This document shows positions 1-8,224 of a stretch of 64,000 nt of DNA, one piece after another (within the stretch, counting starts at the first letter, position 1; each line of letters opens with the position of its first letter). A program made the position numbers and the translations under genes. Source of the DNA: CAIWHR01 sp963781285 (lineage in GTDB: Bacteria; Pseudomonadota; Gammaproteobacteria; Burkholderiales; Casimicrobiaceae); contig CAWAFI010000013.1 of NCBI GenBank assembly GCA_963781285.1, forward strand, positions 112,260 to 176,259, given 5' to 3'. Under the pieces are notes generated by a model. That model was not told the origin of the DNA. It did no database searches and was given only the letters and a program-made list of their open reading frames with translations.

Positions 1-50
1 TCGAGGCGCAGGAGCGCCGCGAGCGCGTTCAGAAGCTCTACGGCGACTGA
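1..50 (+). CDS. C-terminal end of an unidentified protein (partial)
   Basis: The window opens inside a reading frame that gives EAQERRERVQKLYGD and stops at TGA (48-50). Only 15 residues are visible. They are highly charged and look helical, and carry no diagnostic motif, so no function can be given. The next gene downstream is on the other strand, so transcription should end in the roughly 190 bases that follow; I see no clear hairpin-plus-T-run terminator there. Confidence 0.5.
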   Translation, partial: EAQERRERVQKLYGD

Positions 51-243
51 CGCCCGCGCGGCTGCCGCGGCCAAGCCTCGGCGCGGTGGCGCGCCAGGGC
101 GGCGTCGCCAGGAGGGGCTCCGACCTCCTCAACTGCCGCAACGTTCGATGACCGAGCCGTCGACCGCGTTGCGCCGGGGCTCGCTCCGATTACATCCACT
201 CGCTGCTGCGTGGCGTTGGCCCGCGCTCTCCCGGCTCGCGCGG

Positions 244-735
244 CTACAAGCCGAACAGCGCCCGGTGCGACCACCCACCAGCCATGAAGAACAGCATCGG
301 GATCGACAGCATCATGTTGGTGCGCGAGGCGAGGAGCGCCACACGGCGCGCCTTGTTTTTCTCCTCGTCGGTTGCCGGCTTCATCCCGAGGATCTTCTGC
401 TGATTCGGCCAGATCAGCACCCAAACGTTGAACAGCATGATCGTCCCCAACCAGGCGCCAATGCCAATCCCTGCCATGCCCTTCTGTAACGTGAACGCCG
501 GCACGAACTGGTTGCCGAGCAGCGCGGCGCCGGCGAGCCACGTGACGACCGCCGACCAGCGGAAATAGTCGAGTGCGCGCGGCGCCACGTGTTTGGTGAT
601 GCCCGCTCCAGTGCCATCCGCCGCCGCGGCCTTGAGCGCAGGAACCTGGACGAAATTGAAGTAATAGAGCAGACCGATCCACATGACACCGGCCAGGAGG
701 TGCAGCCACCTTGCGAGCGCGGGCAGGAGTTCCAT
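244..735 (-). CDS. PuuD-type (DUF989) integral membrane protein
   Basis: A 163-residue membrane protein resembling the membrane domain of urate hydroxylase PuuD (the urate oxidase N-terminal family, DUF989). About four hydrophobic helices are visible, near residues 8-27, 59-76, 88-107 and 135-155, with conserved W/H residues such as LARWLHLLAGVMWIG in helix 1. Full-length PuuD fuses this domain to a cytochrome c; no CxxCH is present here, so enzymatic urate oxidation cannot be claimed. I chose the ATG at 735 because GGAGG lies 8 bases upstream; an in-frame TTG six codons earlier would overlap that site. It follows a tiny membrane gene by 14 bases and is probably co-transcribed with it. Confidence 0.75.
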   Translation of the reverse strand: MELLPALARWLHLLAGVMWIGLLYYFNFVQVPALKAAAADGTGAGITKHVAPRALDYFRWSAVVTWLAGAALLGNQFVPAFTLQKGMAGIGIGAWLGTIMLFNVWVLIWPNQQKILGMKPATDEEKNKARRVALLASRTNMMLSIPMLFFMAGGWSHRALFGL

Positions 736-749
736 CGCATTCGCCTCCG

Positions 750-845
750 TCAAACCAGCAGGTTCCGAACGGCGAGATACAGGATCGCCGTCAGGATCAG
801 GCCGGAGATGATCGTGCCCCAGATCGAGTCAAGCGGGTTTTTCAT
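750..845 (-). CDS. Small single-span membrane protein (31 aa)
   Basis: A very short frame, ATG at 845 to TGA at 750-752, encoding 31 residues: a polar start (MKNPLDSIWGT), about 15 hydrophobic residues (IISGLILTAILYLAV) and a short RNLLV tail. A purine-rich GGAGA lies about 7 bases before this ATG; a second in-frame ATG at 851 sits too close to it. The gene ends 14 bases before the PuuD-like gene on the same strand, so a shared transcript is likely. One transmembrane helix is the only thing that can be inferred. Small membrane subunits beside haem or quinone membrane proteins often act as assembly or stability factors, but that is only a possibility here. Confidence 0.5.
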   Translation of the reverse strand: MKNPLDSIWGTIISGLILTAILYLAVRNLLV

Positions 846-1159
846 CGCCATTCTCCAGTGAACGGTCGGTCGACCGGCTGTGCGCAGTCGATTCTAGCAA
901 GCATGAACGGATCAAGCCACCGACATCGTTCGGCGCAGCACAGTGCGTTGCCGGGTGAAAGTGAGCGACGCGGCAAACTGGCAACGACGCCGAACGCGTG
1001 GCGCCGGCGGAACGCAATAACCACAAGCGGCCCCAGGGAAGCCGTCCCCCGGAAGGGCCCCGCTTGAAGGTTACCTATGACGAGAACATAATCGACCCCC
1101 CGGTTCAAATGCCCGCTTGCACGGCCGTGGCCTGTGCGTCCGCGGGCGGCCCGATCCCG
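846..1159. other. Non-coding divergent intergenic region (314 bp)
   Basis: This stretch separates a minus-strand pair from a plus-strand gene and should hold promoters for both directions. The reading frames that cross it are arginine-rich and look non-genic. I see no convincing -35/-10 pair, repeat or RNA gene in it. Confidence 0.4.
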
Positions 1160-2401
1160 ATGGCGCTGTTCTCGAAACACTCGACCAAGAAACCCCACCC
1201 CCCCGCACCGGAGGCGAAACCGGCGACAGCGGATGCGAGCGCTCGCCCGCCTTCCGCGCGCGAGGTCGCCGCGCATGTCGCTGGGAAGTCCGGGCGGGCC
1301 AAGGATCGGCAGCAGGTGGAGCCCGCCGGCGAAATCACGGTAACCGGTGCCAGCCTCATCGAGTGGTCGTCGCCCGGGCAGCCGAGCTTCGAAGTTGCCC
1401 AGGCGAATCCCGGTCTTTGCTCGGTGCTCGAGGACGCGGCTTTGCGCTTCGCGAGCGGCCACCCGGAGCAGGCACGCACGCTGCTTGAGGAGGGGGTGCA
1501 GACCGACCACGACGCCAAGCTTTCGCCGCTCGCATGGCTCGCGCTGTTCGACCTGCAGCAACGTGCGGGCGACAAGACGGTATTCGACCAGTTCGCCCTG
1601 CAATATGTCGTTCAGTTCGAACGCTCCGCGCCCGCCTGGGAAGCACGCGACAAGCCGCAGAGCGGGATCCGCGCGACGGGTGGCGGGTATATCGGTCTCA
1701 CGGGTAAGCTCACCGCAGCCGTCGCGGCACAACTCGACGGCCTCAGACGGGCGATGGCGAAAAACCTCTCCGAGGTGCGGCTCGATCTGATGTCGGTGAC
1801 TGGATTTGACGATGACGGGGCACGGCTCCTCGCACAGGCGCTTGCCGAAGCGCGGCGCCGGAAGGGCGCGCTGACGTTGCAGCGCGCCGAAAAGTTGAAG
1901 CCGCCGCTCGAGGCGGCGCTGAAGAAAGGGCGCGAAGGCGGCGAAGGCGCGTGGCTCCTCTCGCTCGAGCTCCTGCAGTGGGCGAACGCCCGGGCGCCAT
2001 TCGAGGACCGCGCTGTCGAATACGCAGTGACGTTCGAAATGTCGCCGCCCTCCTGGGAACCCCCGGTGCTCCCTCAGGTGGTGAGCGAAGCAGCGACCGA
2101 TGGCGCCGCCACGTCTTCCGCCGACGTGGAGGTGCTCGTCTGGACTGGTGTGATGGCGGGCTCGGGCATGCCTCATCTGGGCCGACTCATCGAGTTCGCG
2201 CAGGGCCGGGCGGTTGTTGCGATCGATATGAGCCAAGTCGAACGCGTCGATTTCGTCTGCGCCGGGGCGCTGCTCAACACGATCAACCGGATCGAACTGC
2301 AGCGCAAGGCAGTGCAAATCGTCGGCGCCACACCGATCATCCGCGCGATGCTGCTGCTCATCGGCATTTCACCTCGCCATTTCATCAAGAAGTCACAATA
2401 G
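1160..2401 (+). CDS. STAS-domain protein upstream of hslV
   Basis: About 413 residues. The last 90 or so (starting DVEVLVWTGVMAGSGMPHLG and including VVAIDMSQVERVDFVCAG) have the alternating strand/helix pattern and the D-x-S-x-V-x-x-V/I-D core of a STAS domain, as in anti-sigma-factor antagonists and MlaB. An earlier segment near residues 170-240 looks like a degenerate second STAS unit. The N-terminus is a basic, Pro/Ala-rich stretch that looks disordered. I chose ATG 1160 (MALFSKHSTKK) because the 54 residues in front of it in the same frame look like untranslated DNA. It lies about 120 bp upstream of hslV. The role is unknown; regulation through protein-protein contact is the usual STAS function. 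Confidence 0.7.
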   Translation: MALFSKHSTKKPHPPAPEAKPATADASARPPSAREVAAHVAGKSGRAKDRQQVEPAGEITVTGASLIEWSSPGQPSFEVAQANPGLCSVLEDAALRFASGHPEQARTLLEEGVQTDHDAKLSPLAWLALFDLQQRAGDKTVFDQFALQYVVQFERSAPAWEARDKPQSGIRATGGGYIGLTGKLTAAVAAQLDGLRRAMAKNLSEVRLDLMSVTGFDDDGARLLAQALAEARRRKGALTLQRAEKLKPPLEAALKKGREGGEGAWLLSLELLQWANARAPFEDRAVEYAVTFEMSPPSWEPPVLPQVVSEAATDGAATSSADVEVLVWTGVMAGSGMPHLGRLIEFAQGRAVVAIDMSQVERVDFVCAGALLNTINRIELQRKAVQIVGATPIIRAMLLLIGISPRHFIKKSQ

Positions 2402-2520
2402 CGCGTCCCCCGCGCTTCGCACCTGACAGGACGCGCCGCCCCCTGCCCTGGGTACTGCGCGGTGCTCACCTAACGAGCCCACCGGCCACGGGGCAGGGAT
2501 CTGTACGAATGCAGGCGACG

Positions 2521-3063
2521 ATGGAAACCTTTCACGGCACCACGATACTGTCCGTCCGCCGCGATGGCGCAGTCGCGCTCGGCGGCGACGGGCAGGTCAC
2601 GCTCGGCAGCGTGGTCGTCAAGGCGACCGCGCGCAAGGTGCGGCGGCTCCACAACGAGCGCGTTCTCGCAGGCTTCGCCGGCGCGACGGCCGACGCCTTC
2701 ACGTTGTTCGAACGCTTCGAGGGGAAGCTCGACAAGCACCAGGGCCATTTGATGCGCGCGGCGGTCGAGCTCGCGAAGGACTGGCGTTCCGACCGCATCC
2801 TGCGCCGGCTTGAGGCGATGCTGGCGGTGGCCGACCGGACGGCGTCGTTGATCATCACCGGCACGGGCGACGTGCTCGAGCCCGAACACGGGATCGTGGC
2901 GATCGGCTCCGGCGGCCCGTACGCGCAGGCGGCGGCGCGGGCGCTCCTCGAGAACACGGCACTTTCGGCGGCCGAGATCGTCAAAGCAAGCCTTGCGATC
3001 GCTGCCGACCTATGCATCTACACCAACCAGAACCACGTTATCGAAGTTCTCGACCAGACGTGA
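2521..3063 (+). CDS. hslV: ATP-dependent protease proteolytic subunit HslV
   Basis: A 180-residue N-terminal-nucleophile threonine protease of the HslUV (ClpYQ) cytosolic complex, which degrades misfolded and some regulatory proteins. The sequence shows HGTTILSVRR at the N-terminus; the first Thr after HG is the expected nucleophile once the leader is removed. The GDGQVTLG, GFAGATADAFTLFERFE and AIGSGGPYAQAAARALLEN blocks are typical. ATG 2521 gives the METFHGTT start common in betaproteobacteria; an in-frame ATG 12 bases earlier is possible. The usual partner gene hslU does not follow: the stop overlaps the start of a UbiH-type hydroxylase by four bases (GTGA). Confidence 0.93.
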   Translation: METFHGTTILSVRRDGAVALGGDGQVTLGSVVVKATARKVRRLHNERVLAGFAGATADAFTLFERFEGKLDKHQGHLMRAAVELAKDWRSDRILRRLEAMLAVADRTASLIITGTGDVLEPEHGIVAIGSGGPYAQAAARALLENTALSAAEIVKASLAIAADLCIYTNQNHVIEVLDQT

Positions 3064-4250
3064 CGACCTCCACGACCCCTGATTTCGACGTGTTGATCGC
3101 CGGTGCCGGCCTCGTGGGCCTGGCGCTGGCGTCCGCGCTTGCGACCGCGGGGCTCAATGTGGCACTCGCCGACCGTGGGCCGATCGTCGCTCCCGAGGCG
3201 CCGCCGGCGGATTCCGGCTGGGATCCAAGGGTCTATGCGATCAGTCCCGGCAGCGCGACGTTCCTGCACGGGCTGGGGGCGTGGCAGGCGCTGCCGCCCG
3301 GGCGTATCGCACCGCTCGAAACGATGCGCGTTTTCGGCGACGACGGCGCCACACTCGAGTTCTCCGCGTACGAGCAGGGCGAGCGGGCCCTCGCCTGGAT
3401 TGTCGAAGAGCGCACGCTGCGCGGGGCACTCGTCCTGCTCGTCCACGCGGCCGGCGTTGCGACCTTTGCGCCGCGCGCGTTCGAATCGATGGTCTGGTCA
3501 TCGGAGGCGGGCGTGCTGCGCTTCGCCGACGGCGAGACGATTTCCGCGCGGCTGGTTGTCGCCGCCGACGGCGTGCGGTCCTGGGTGCGCGCGGCCGCGG
3601 GGATCGTCGCCCTGCCGAAACCGTACGGGCAGACGGCGGTGGTCGCCAACTTTGCGTGCGCCCGCGCACACCACGGCCGCGCACATCAGTGGTTTCGCGC
3701 CGACGGGAGCATTCTCGCCTGGCTGCCGTTACCCGGCCGGCGCATTTCGATCGTCTGGTCCGCGCCCGAAGCCCTCGCGCAGGAGTTGCTGGCAGCATCT
3801 CCCGACGCGCTCGCAACACGCGTTGCCGATGCCGGGAGCGGCGCGCTCGGCACGTTCGAGTGCTTGACGCCGGCCGTTCCGTACCCGCTGCAATTTCTCA
3901 AGTTGTCCGCGGTTGTCGCACATCGGCTGGCGATCGTCGGCGACGCCGCGCACGGCGTTCATCCGCTGGCGGGTCAGGGGGTGAACCTGGGCTTCGGCGA
4001 CGCCAGCGCGCTCGCCGCCGCGCTGCGCGAAAGGGGTCCGCTGACAGATGCGGGCGCGCCGCTGCTGCTCGAGCGCTATGCGCGGCGCCGCGCCTTCCCC
4101 GTGCGTGCGATGCAGAGCGTCACCGACGGTCTTGCGCAACTCTTTCGCATCGATGCGCCGTCGATCAGAGCGGCGCGCAATCTCGGGATGGCCGCCGTGA
4201 ACCGGTTGCCGCCTGCCAAGCGCCTTCTGGCGCAATCCGCGCTGCGTTAG
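3060..4250 (+). CDS. UbiH/UbiF/COQ6-family FAD-dependent hydroxylase
   Basis: A 396-residue flavoprotein monooxygenase predicted to hydroxylate the ring of ubiquinone precursors in the cytosol or at the inner membrane. Visible motifs are the N-terminal Rossmann dinucleotide site GAGLVGLALASAL, the VVAADGVRSWVR (DG) motif in the middle, and the second FAD motif GDAAHGVHPLAGQGVNLGF near residue 290. The best start is GTG 3060, overlapping the hslV stop as GTGA, which suggests translational coupling. dsbC follows after 28 bases. Which ring carbon it modifies cannot be decided from sequence, so no ubi letter is assigned. Confidence 0.88.
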   Translation: MTTSTTPDFDVLIAGAGLVGLALASALATAGLNVALADRGPIVAPEAPPADSGWDPRVYAISPGSATFLHGLGAWQALPPGRIAPLETMRVFGDDGATLEFSAYEQGERALAWIVEERTLRGALVLLVHAAGVATFAPRAFESMVWSSEAGVLRFADGETISARLVVAADGVRSWVRAAAGIVALPKPYGQTAVVANFACARAHHGRAHQWFRADGSILAWLPLPGRRISIVWSAPEALAQELLAASPDALATRVADAGSGALGTFECLTPAVPYPLQFLKLSAVVAHRLAIVGDAAHGVHPLAGQGVNLGFGDASALAAALRERGPLTDAGAPLLLERYARRRAFPVRAMQSVTDGLAQLFRIDAPSIRAARNLGMAAVNRLPPAKRLLAQSALR

Positions 4251-4278
4251 ACTTGCGCCACGCGAACCTTCGGAGACC

Positions 4279-5079
4279 ATGATGTGGCTGACGATCGACC
4301 ATTACCTGCGCCGGCTCGCTGCCGCTCTTGCCGCCGGCGCGCTGGCGGCATCCGCGCTGGCGGCGCAGCCGGCCGCGCCCGCACCGGCACTGACCGGCGA
4401 ACCCGCAGCCGTGAAGAAACAGCTCGCGCAGAAATTCCCGAACGCCACGATTCGCAGCGTCACGAAGAGCCCGTATTTCGGGCTGTTCGAGGTGCAGATG
4501 GACGACCAGCTCATCTACACCGACGCGAAAGTCACCTATGTGTTCGTGGGCGCTGTGTACGACGCCAACACCAGGAAGAACCTGACCGATGCGAAGCTGC
4601 GGCAGCTGAACCGCGTGGCGTTCGACAACTTGCCCTTGAACCTCGCGTTCAAGCGCGTCAAGGGCAACGGCGAGCGCAAGCTCGCCATCTTCTCCGATGC
4701 CGACTGCCCCTACTGCGCGCGGCTCGAGGAGGAGTTGAAGGGCATCGACAACGTGACGATCTACACATTTCTGTATCCGATCGATCAATTGCATCCGGAT
4801 GCCGCGCGCAAGTCACGGATGATCTGGTGCTCGCCCGACAAGGAGAAGGCCTGGGACGAATTCTTCGCTTCCGGCAAGCTGCCTGACAACAAGGGCGATT
4901 GCGAAAATCCGGTAGTCGCCACGAACGCGCTGGGGACCAAACTGCGCGTCACCGCGACGCCGACGCTCGTGTTCGCCGACGGTTCAATCGTGCCCGGCGC
5001 GCTGCCGGCGGAGCGACTCGAGGCCGAGATCGCGCAGGGCGAAGCTGCGGCAAGCAAGATGGCGGCGGCGAAGAAGTAA
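4279..5079 (+). CDS. dsbC: Thiol:disulfide interchange protein, DsbC family
   Basis: A 266-residue periplasmic disulfide isomerase/reductase. It begins with a signal peptide (hydrophobic AAALAAGALAASALAAQ, cleaved near residue 30), then a DsbC-type dimerisation domain, and a thioredoxin fold whose active site reads DADCPYCARLEEEL. The motif is CPYC, not the CGYC of E. coli DsbC; this occurs in many betaproteobacterial homologues. A cis-proline loop (VTATPTLVF) and a second Cys pair (IWCSPDKE, GDCENP) are also present. CGGAGA precedes the tandem ATGs at 4279/4282. It lies directly downstream of the UbiH-type gene and is probably in the same transcript. Confidence 0.9.
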   Translation: MMWLTIDHYLRRLAAALAAGALAASALAAQPAAPAPALTGEPAAVKKQLAQKFPNATIRSVTKSPYFGLFEVQMDDQLIYTDAKVTYVFVGAVYDANTRKNLTDAKLRQLNRVAFDNLPLNLAFKRVKGNGERKLAIFSDADCPYCARLEEELKGIDNVTIYTFLYPIDQLHPDAARKSRMIWCSPDKEKAWDEFFASGKLPDNKGDCENPVVATNALGTKLRVTATPTLVFADGSIVPGALPAERLEAEIAQGEAAASKMAAAKK

Positions 5080-5130
5080 CTGCGGCGCGCGCCGCGCGAC
5101 AACGCTGACCCCGAGAACAAAAGAGGCTCC

Positions 5131-6201
5131 ATGGCGATCATCGACTTCCTCAAGAAGCAGTTCATCGACATCATCGAGTGGACCGACGACTCGCGCGACA
5201 CGTTGTCGTACCGGTTTCCCGACGAGGACAAGGAGATCAAGAACGGCGCGCAGCTGATCGTGCGTGAGTCGCAGGTTGCACAGTTCGTCTACCTGGGCCA
5301 ATTCGGCGACACATTCGGCCCGGGCAAGCACGCGCTTACCACCGACAACATCCCGATCCTCACCGATCTCAAAGGGTGGAAATACGCGTTCGAGAGCCCT
5401 TTCAAGGCCGACGTCTACTACGTCGTCACGCGCCTGTTTACCGGCAACAAGTGGGGCACGGCCAACCCGGTGATGATGCGCGATGCGGATTTCGGCATTG
5501 TTCGACTGCGTGCATACGGCATCTATGACTTCCGCATCGTCGACGTGAAGAAATTCCTGAAGGAGGTCGCCGGCACCGACGACCATTTCCGTCTGGACGA
5601 ATTCAACGACACGATGCGTTCGCGGATCGTCAGCGTGTTTTCCGACGCACTCGCGAGCGCGAAGATACCAGCGCTTGAAGTCGCGGCGCGCTACGCGGAA
5701 CTGGGTGCGGCGTTGCTGCCGCTCATCAATCCGGCGATCGGAGACAAGTACGGCCTCGAGATGACGAGCTTCATCGTCGAAAACGTGTCGGTGCCGCCTG
5801 AAGTCGAGCAAGCGATCGACAAGCGGTCGTCGATGGCCGCAGTCGGCAACCTCAACGACTACGTCAAGTTCCAGATGGCACAGGGAATGGAGAAGGGAGG
5901 CAATACCGGCGTTGGCGGCATCGGCGCCGAGATGGCGGTCGGCATGGCAATGGCGCAGCAGATGATCAACCAGACGGGTGGCATCATGGCGCAGACCACG
6001 CCGGGCATCGCGGCGTCGGCAGCGCCCACGGCGAAGGCTGCGGCTCCCGAGCTCCTGACGCCCGCACAGGTGGCGCAGGTGCTGGGCGTGGGTGAAGCCG
6101 ACGTGATGGCGAGCCTCGAAGCAGGAGACCTCAAGGGCAAGAAGATCGGCACGCAGTGGCGCGTCACGCGCGCCGCGGTCGACACGTTCCTCAACTCATG
6201 A
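5131..6201 (+). CDS. SPFH/Band-7 protein with C-terminal helix-turn-helix
   Basis: A 356-residue protein resembling B. subtilis YdjI. Residues 1 to about 250 form an SPFH (stomatin/prohibitin-like) domain (FVYLGQFGDTFGPGKHAL, DIYDFRIVDVKKFL-like core, YGLEMTSFIVENVSVP). A Gly/Met/Ala-rich flexible stretch follows (about 255-305). The last 48 residues (LLTPAQVAQVLGVGEADVMA, then IGTQWRVTRAAVDTFL) match excisionase/MerR-like helix-turn-helix modules that recognise DNA or partner proteins. There is no signal peptide. SPFH proteins build membrane-associated scaffolds. The gene starts a tight four-gene run with a DUF4019 protein, a zinc-ribbon membrane protein and a small membrane protein; the stop overlaps the next start (ATGA). 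Confidence 0.82.
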   Translation: MAIIDFLKKQFIDIIEWTDDSRDTLSYRFPDEDKEIKNGAQLIVRESQVAQFVYLGQFGDTFGPGKHALTTDNIPILTDLKGWKYAFESPFKADVYYVVTRLFTGNKWGTANPVMMRDADFGIVRLRAYGIYDFRIVDVKKFLKEVAGTDDHFRLDEFNDTMRSRIVSVFSDALASAKIPALEVAARYAELGAALLPLINPAIGDKYGLEMTSFIVENVSVPPEVEQAIDKRSSMAAVGNLNDYVKFQMAQGMEKGGNTGVGGIGAEMAVGMAMAQQMINQTGGIMAQTTPGIAASAAPTAKAAAPELLTPAQVAQVLGVGEADVMASLEAGDLKGKKIGTQWRVTRAAVDTFLNS

Positions 6202-6635
6202 GACCGCGCCCGGATCGCGCGCGTCGGACGGTACTGGGCGCGCTTGTGGTTTGCGGCGTCGGCGCGGCGACGCACGGCTTTGCACAGGACGCCCAGACGT
6301 CCATCGTCCAGAAGTCGGCGCGCGATTGGCTCGCGTTGATCGACAGGATGGATACCGTCGGGAGCTGGAACGCCGCCGGGACCCGGTTCAAGGCCGTGAT
6401 CACCGAAGCGAAGTGGGGTACATCGTTGCGGCAGGTGCGGACTCCGCTCGGCGCGTTCGAGCAGCGGAGCATGCTCTCGACGACGTTTACCAAGCAGTTG
6501 CCGGATGGGTCCGAGGGCGAATTCGCGCTGGTCCTTTTCCGCACGGTGTTCGCGAAAAAAGTCGACAACCGCGAAACCGTGACGCTGGAGCGCGAATCCG
6601 ACGGCGTGTGGCGCGTGATCGGCTACTCCCTCTGA
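6198..6635 (+). CDS. DUF4019-like secreted protein
   Basis: 145 residues with a basic N-region and a hydrophobic signal (RRTVLGALVVCGVGAATHGFA), so the mature part should be periplasmic. The mature domain (SARDWLALIDRMDTVGSWNA ... LPDGSEGEFALVLFRTVFA ... TVTLERESDGVWRVIGYSL) fits the DUF4019 family of unknown function. Its ATG overlaps the stop of the SPFH gene by four bases. Membership of the SPFH/zinc-ribbon cassette is the only functional clue. Confidence 0.75.
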   Translation: MRPRPDRARRTVLGALVVCGVGAATHGFAQDAQTSIVQKSARDWLALIDRMDTVGSWNAAGTRFKAVITEAKWGTSLRQVRTPLGAFEQRSMLSTTFTKQLPDGSEGEFALVLFRTVFAKKVDNRETVTLERESDGVWRVIGYSL

Positions 6636-6665
6636 CCGGCCCGGACGGTCCCGGAGGCTACCCGA

Positions 6666-7754
6666 GTGGCGGAAGCGGTCGCGCTGTCGAAATTCGCCTG
6701 CCCCGCCTGCGGCGGCGAGGCGATCTGGAATCCCGCAAGGCAGAAACTCGTCTGCCCGTTCTGCGCTACCGAGTCGCCGGCGAAGCTCGATGCCGGTGGC
6801 GCCATCGTCGAGCACGACCTTGTCGCCGCCTTGCGCGGGATCGGCGACGACGCGCGCGGCTGGCAGGTCGAGAGGCGACAGGCCAAGTGCCAGAGCTGCA
6901 ATGCGATTTCGGTGCTCGACCCCGAACGACAGGCCCAGAGCTGCGAGTTCTGCGGTTCGGCGCAGCTCGTGCCGTACACGGAAACGAAGGCGGCGTTCAG
7001 GCCCCTGAGCGTGCTGCCGTTCAAGCTCGCCGAATCCGCGGCGCGCGACGCGATCCGCGCATGGTACGGCAAGCTCTGGCTCGCGCCGTCGGCGCTCAAG
7101 AAGAAGGCGCTGACGGACACCGTGCGCGGCGTCTACCTCCCGTACTGGACGTTCGACGCGCAGGTCGACGCTGCGTGGACCGCCGAGGCCGGCCACTACT
7201 ACTACACGACCGAGACGTACTCGGAAGGTGGCCAAGCGCGGACACGACAGGTTCAGCACGTGCGCTGGGAGCCCGCGGCGGGCCGCCTGCAACACTCTTT
7301 CGACGACGATCTCGTCTGCGCGTCGGTCGGCGTCCATCCGGGGCTGTTGCGCGGGATCGAGCCGTTCCCGACCGCCGACCTCAAGCCCTACGACGCGGGC
7401 TATGTGGCCGGCTGGATCGTCGAGCGCTATCAGATCGATCTGGTCGCCGCCGCGCAGCGCGCGCGCGACGCGATGGACGCGAAGATGCACACGCTGTGCG
7501 CGCAGCAGATCCCCGGCGACACGTTTCGCAATCTCGTCGTGCGAAGCGATTATTCCGGCCAGACGTTCAAGCACATTCTGGCGCCGGTCTGGCTGCTCTC
7601 GTATACCTACGGCGCGCGCGCCTTCCAGTGCGTGATGAACGGCGTCACCGGCGCCGTGCGCGGCGAATACCCGAAGAGCCCGTGGAAGGTCGCGCTGCTG
7701 GTACTTGCGATCTTCATCGTCGTCGTAATCGCGCTTTCCTTCGGTCGAAGCTGA
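6666..7754 (+). CDS. Zinc-ribbon, tail-anchored membrane protein (YdjG-like)
   Basis: 362 residues. Two CxxC zinc-ribbon pairs occur near the start (CPACGGEA with CPFC; CQSC with CEFCGSAQ), followed by a long beta-rich domain with conserved aromatic stretches (YLPYWTFDAQVDAAWTAEAG, GHYYYTTETY). The C-terminus is one hydrophobic helix (VALLVLAIFIVVVIALSFG), so most of the protein should face the cytosol. The GTG start has GGAGG 7 bases upstream. The architecture resembles B. subtilis YdjG, which is encoded with the SPFH protein YdjI in a PspA-linked operon; here the two are also neighbours but no pspA is present. Confidence 0.75.
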   Translation: MAEAVALSKFACPACGGEAIWNPARQKLVCPFCATESPAKLDAGGAIVEHDLVAALRGIGDDARGWQVERRQAKCQSCNAISVLDPERQAQSCEFCGSAQLVPYTETKAAFRPLSVLPFKLAESAARDAIRAWYGKLWLAPSALKKKALTDTVRGVYLPYWTFDAQVDAAWTAEAGHYYYTTETYSEGGQARTRQVQHVRWEPAAGRLQHSFDDDLVCASVGVHPGLLRGIEPFPTADLKPYDAGYVAGWIVERYQIDLVAAAQRARDAMDAKMHTLCAQQIPGDTFRNLVVRSDYSGQTFKHILAPVWLLSYTYGARAFQCVMNGVTGAVRGEYPKSPWKVALLVLAIFIVVVIALSFGRS

Positions 7755-7818
7755 GCGAAGGGTCGCCTTTCCTCCGGTGCGGGCCGGGGGCTCCGCCAAG
7801 CCACGTTCCGGAGGTCCC

Positions 7819-8214
7819 ATGTCCACAACGTCGCCGCACCCGCCGAGTCCGCTTCCGCGCTCGCTCGTACGGCTGCTGGCCGGGCTGGGAATTGCCGCCG
7901 ATGCAACGATGTTCGTGGTCAAGGCGCCCGATCCGGTCGATGCCGGTTTGTACGCGTTTCTCCTGTGGCTTGTATTGCCGTGGTTCGTTGCGCTGCTGCT
8001 AGCATGGCGGGTCCGCGCGCCGGGGCTCCTTGCAGGAACGGTTCTTGCTGCGGCATTCGAGGCGCTCGCGTTCTACGCCGCGTTCGTCGCGCCGCAGGGC
8101 TCGACCGCAGCGCTGGTCTACGCAGTGAAGCCGTTGTGGCAACTCGGGCTCATCGCCGTCTGCATGGTGGGCGGTGCGCTGACAGCACGCCGCAGGAATG
8201 AACAGGGTCATTGA
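7819..8214 (+). CDS. Four-helix hypothetical membrane protein
   Basis: 131 residues with a short polar Pro/Ser-rich N-terminus and about four hydrophobic segments (LVRLLAGLGIAADATMFVV; AGLYAFLLWLVLPWFVALLL; LLAGTVLAAAFEALAFYAAF; LWQLGLIAVCMVGGALTA), ending in a basic tail RRRNEQ. ATG 7819 follows GGAGG at good spacing. It is the last member of the SPFH/DUF4019/zinc-ribbon run and precedes an SDR gene by 10 bases. I do not recognise a family. Confidence 0.6.
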   Translation: MSTTSPHPPSPLPRSLVRLLAGLGIAADATMFVVKAPDPVDAGLYAFLLWLVLPWFVALLLAWRVRAPGLLAGTVLAAAFEALAFYAAFVAPQGSTAALVYAVKPLWQLGLIAVCMVGGALTARRRNEQGH

Positions 8215-8224
8215 CGGAGGAGCA

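Noticed and set aside
842..2317. Minus-strand frame of 491 codons opposite the STAS gene
   Set aside because: Composition (His/Arg/Asp-rich) is typical of antisense frames in high-GC DNA; the plus-strand product has a STAS domain.
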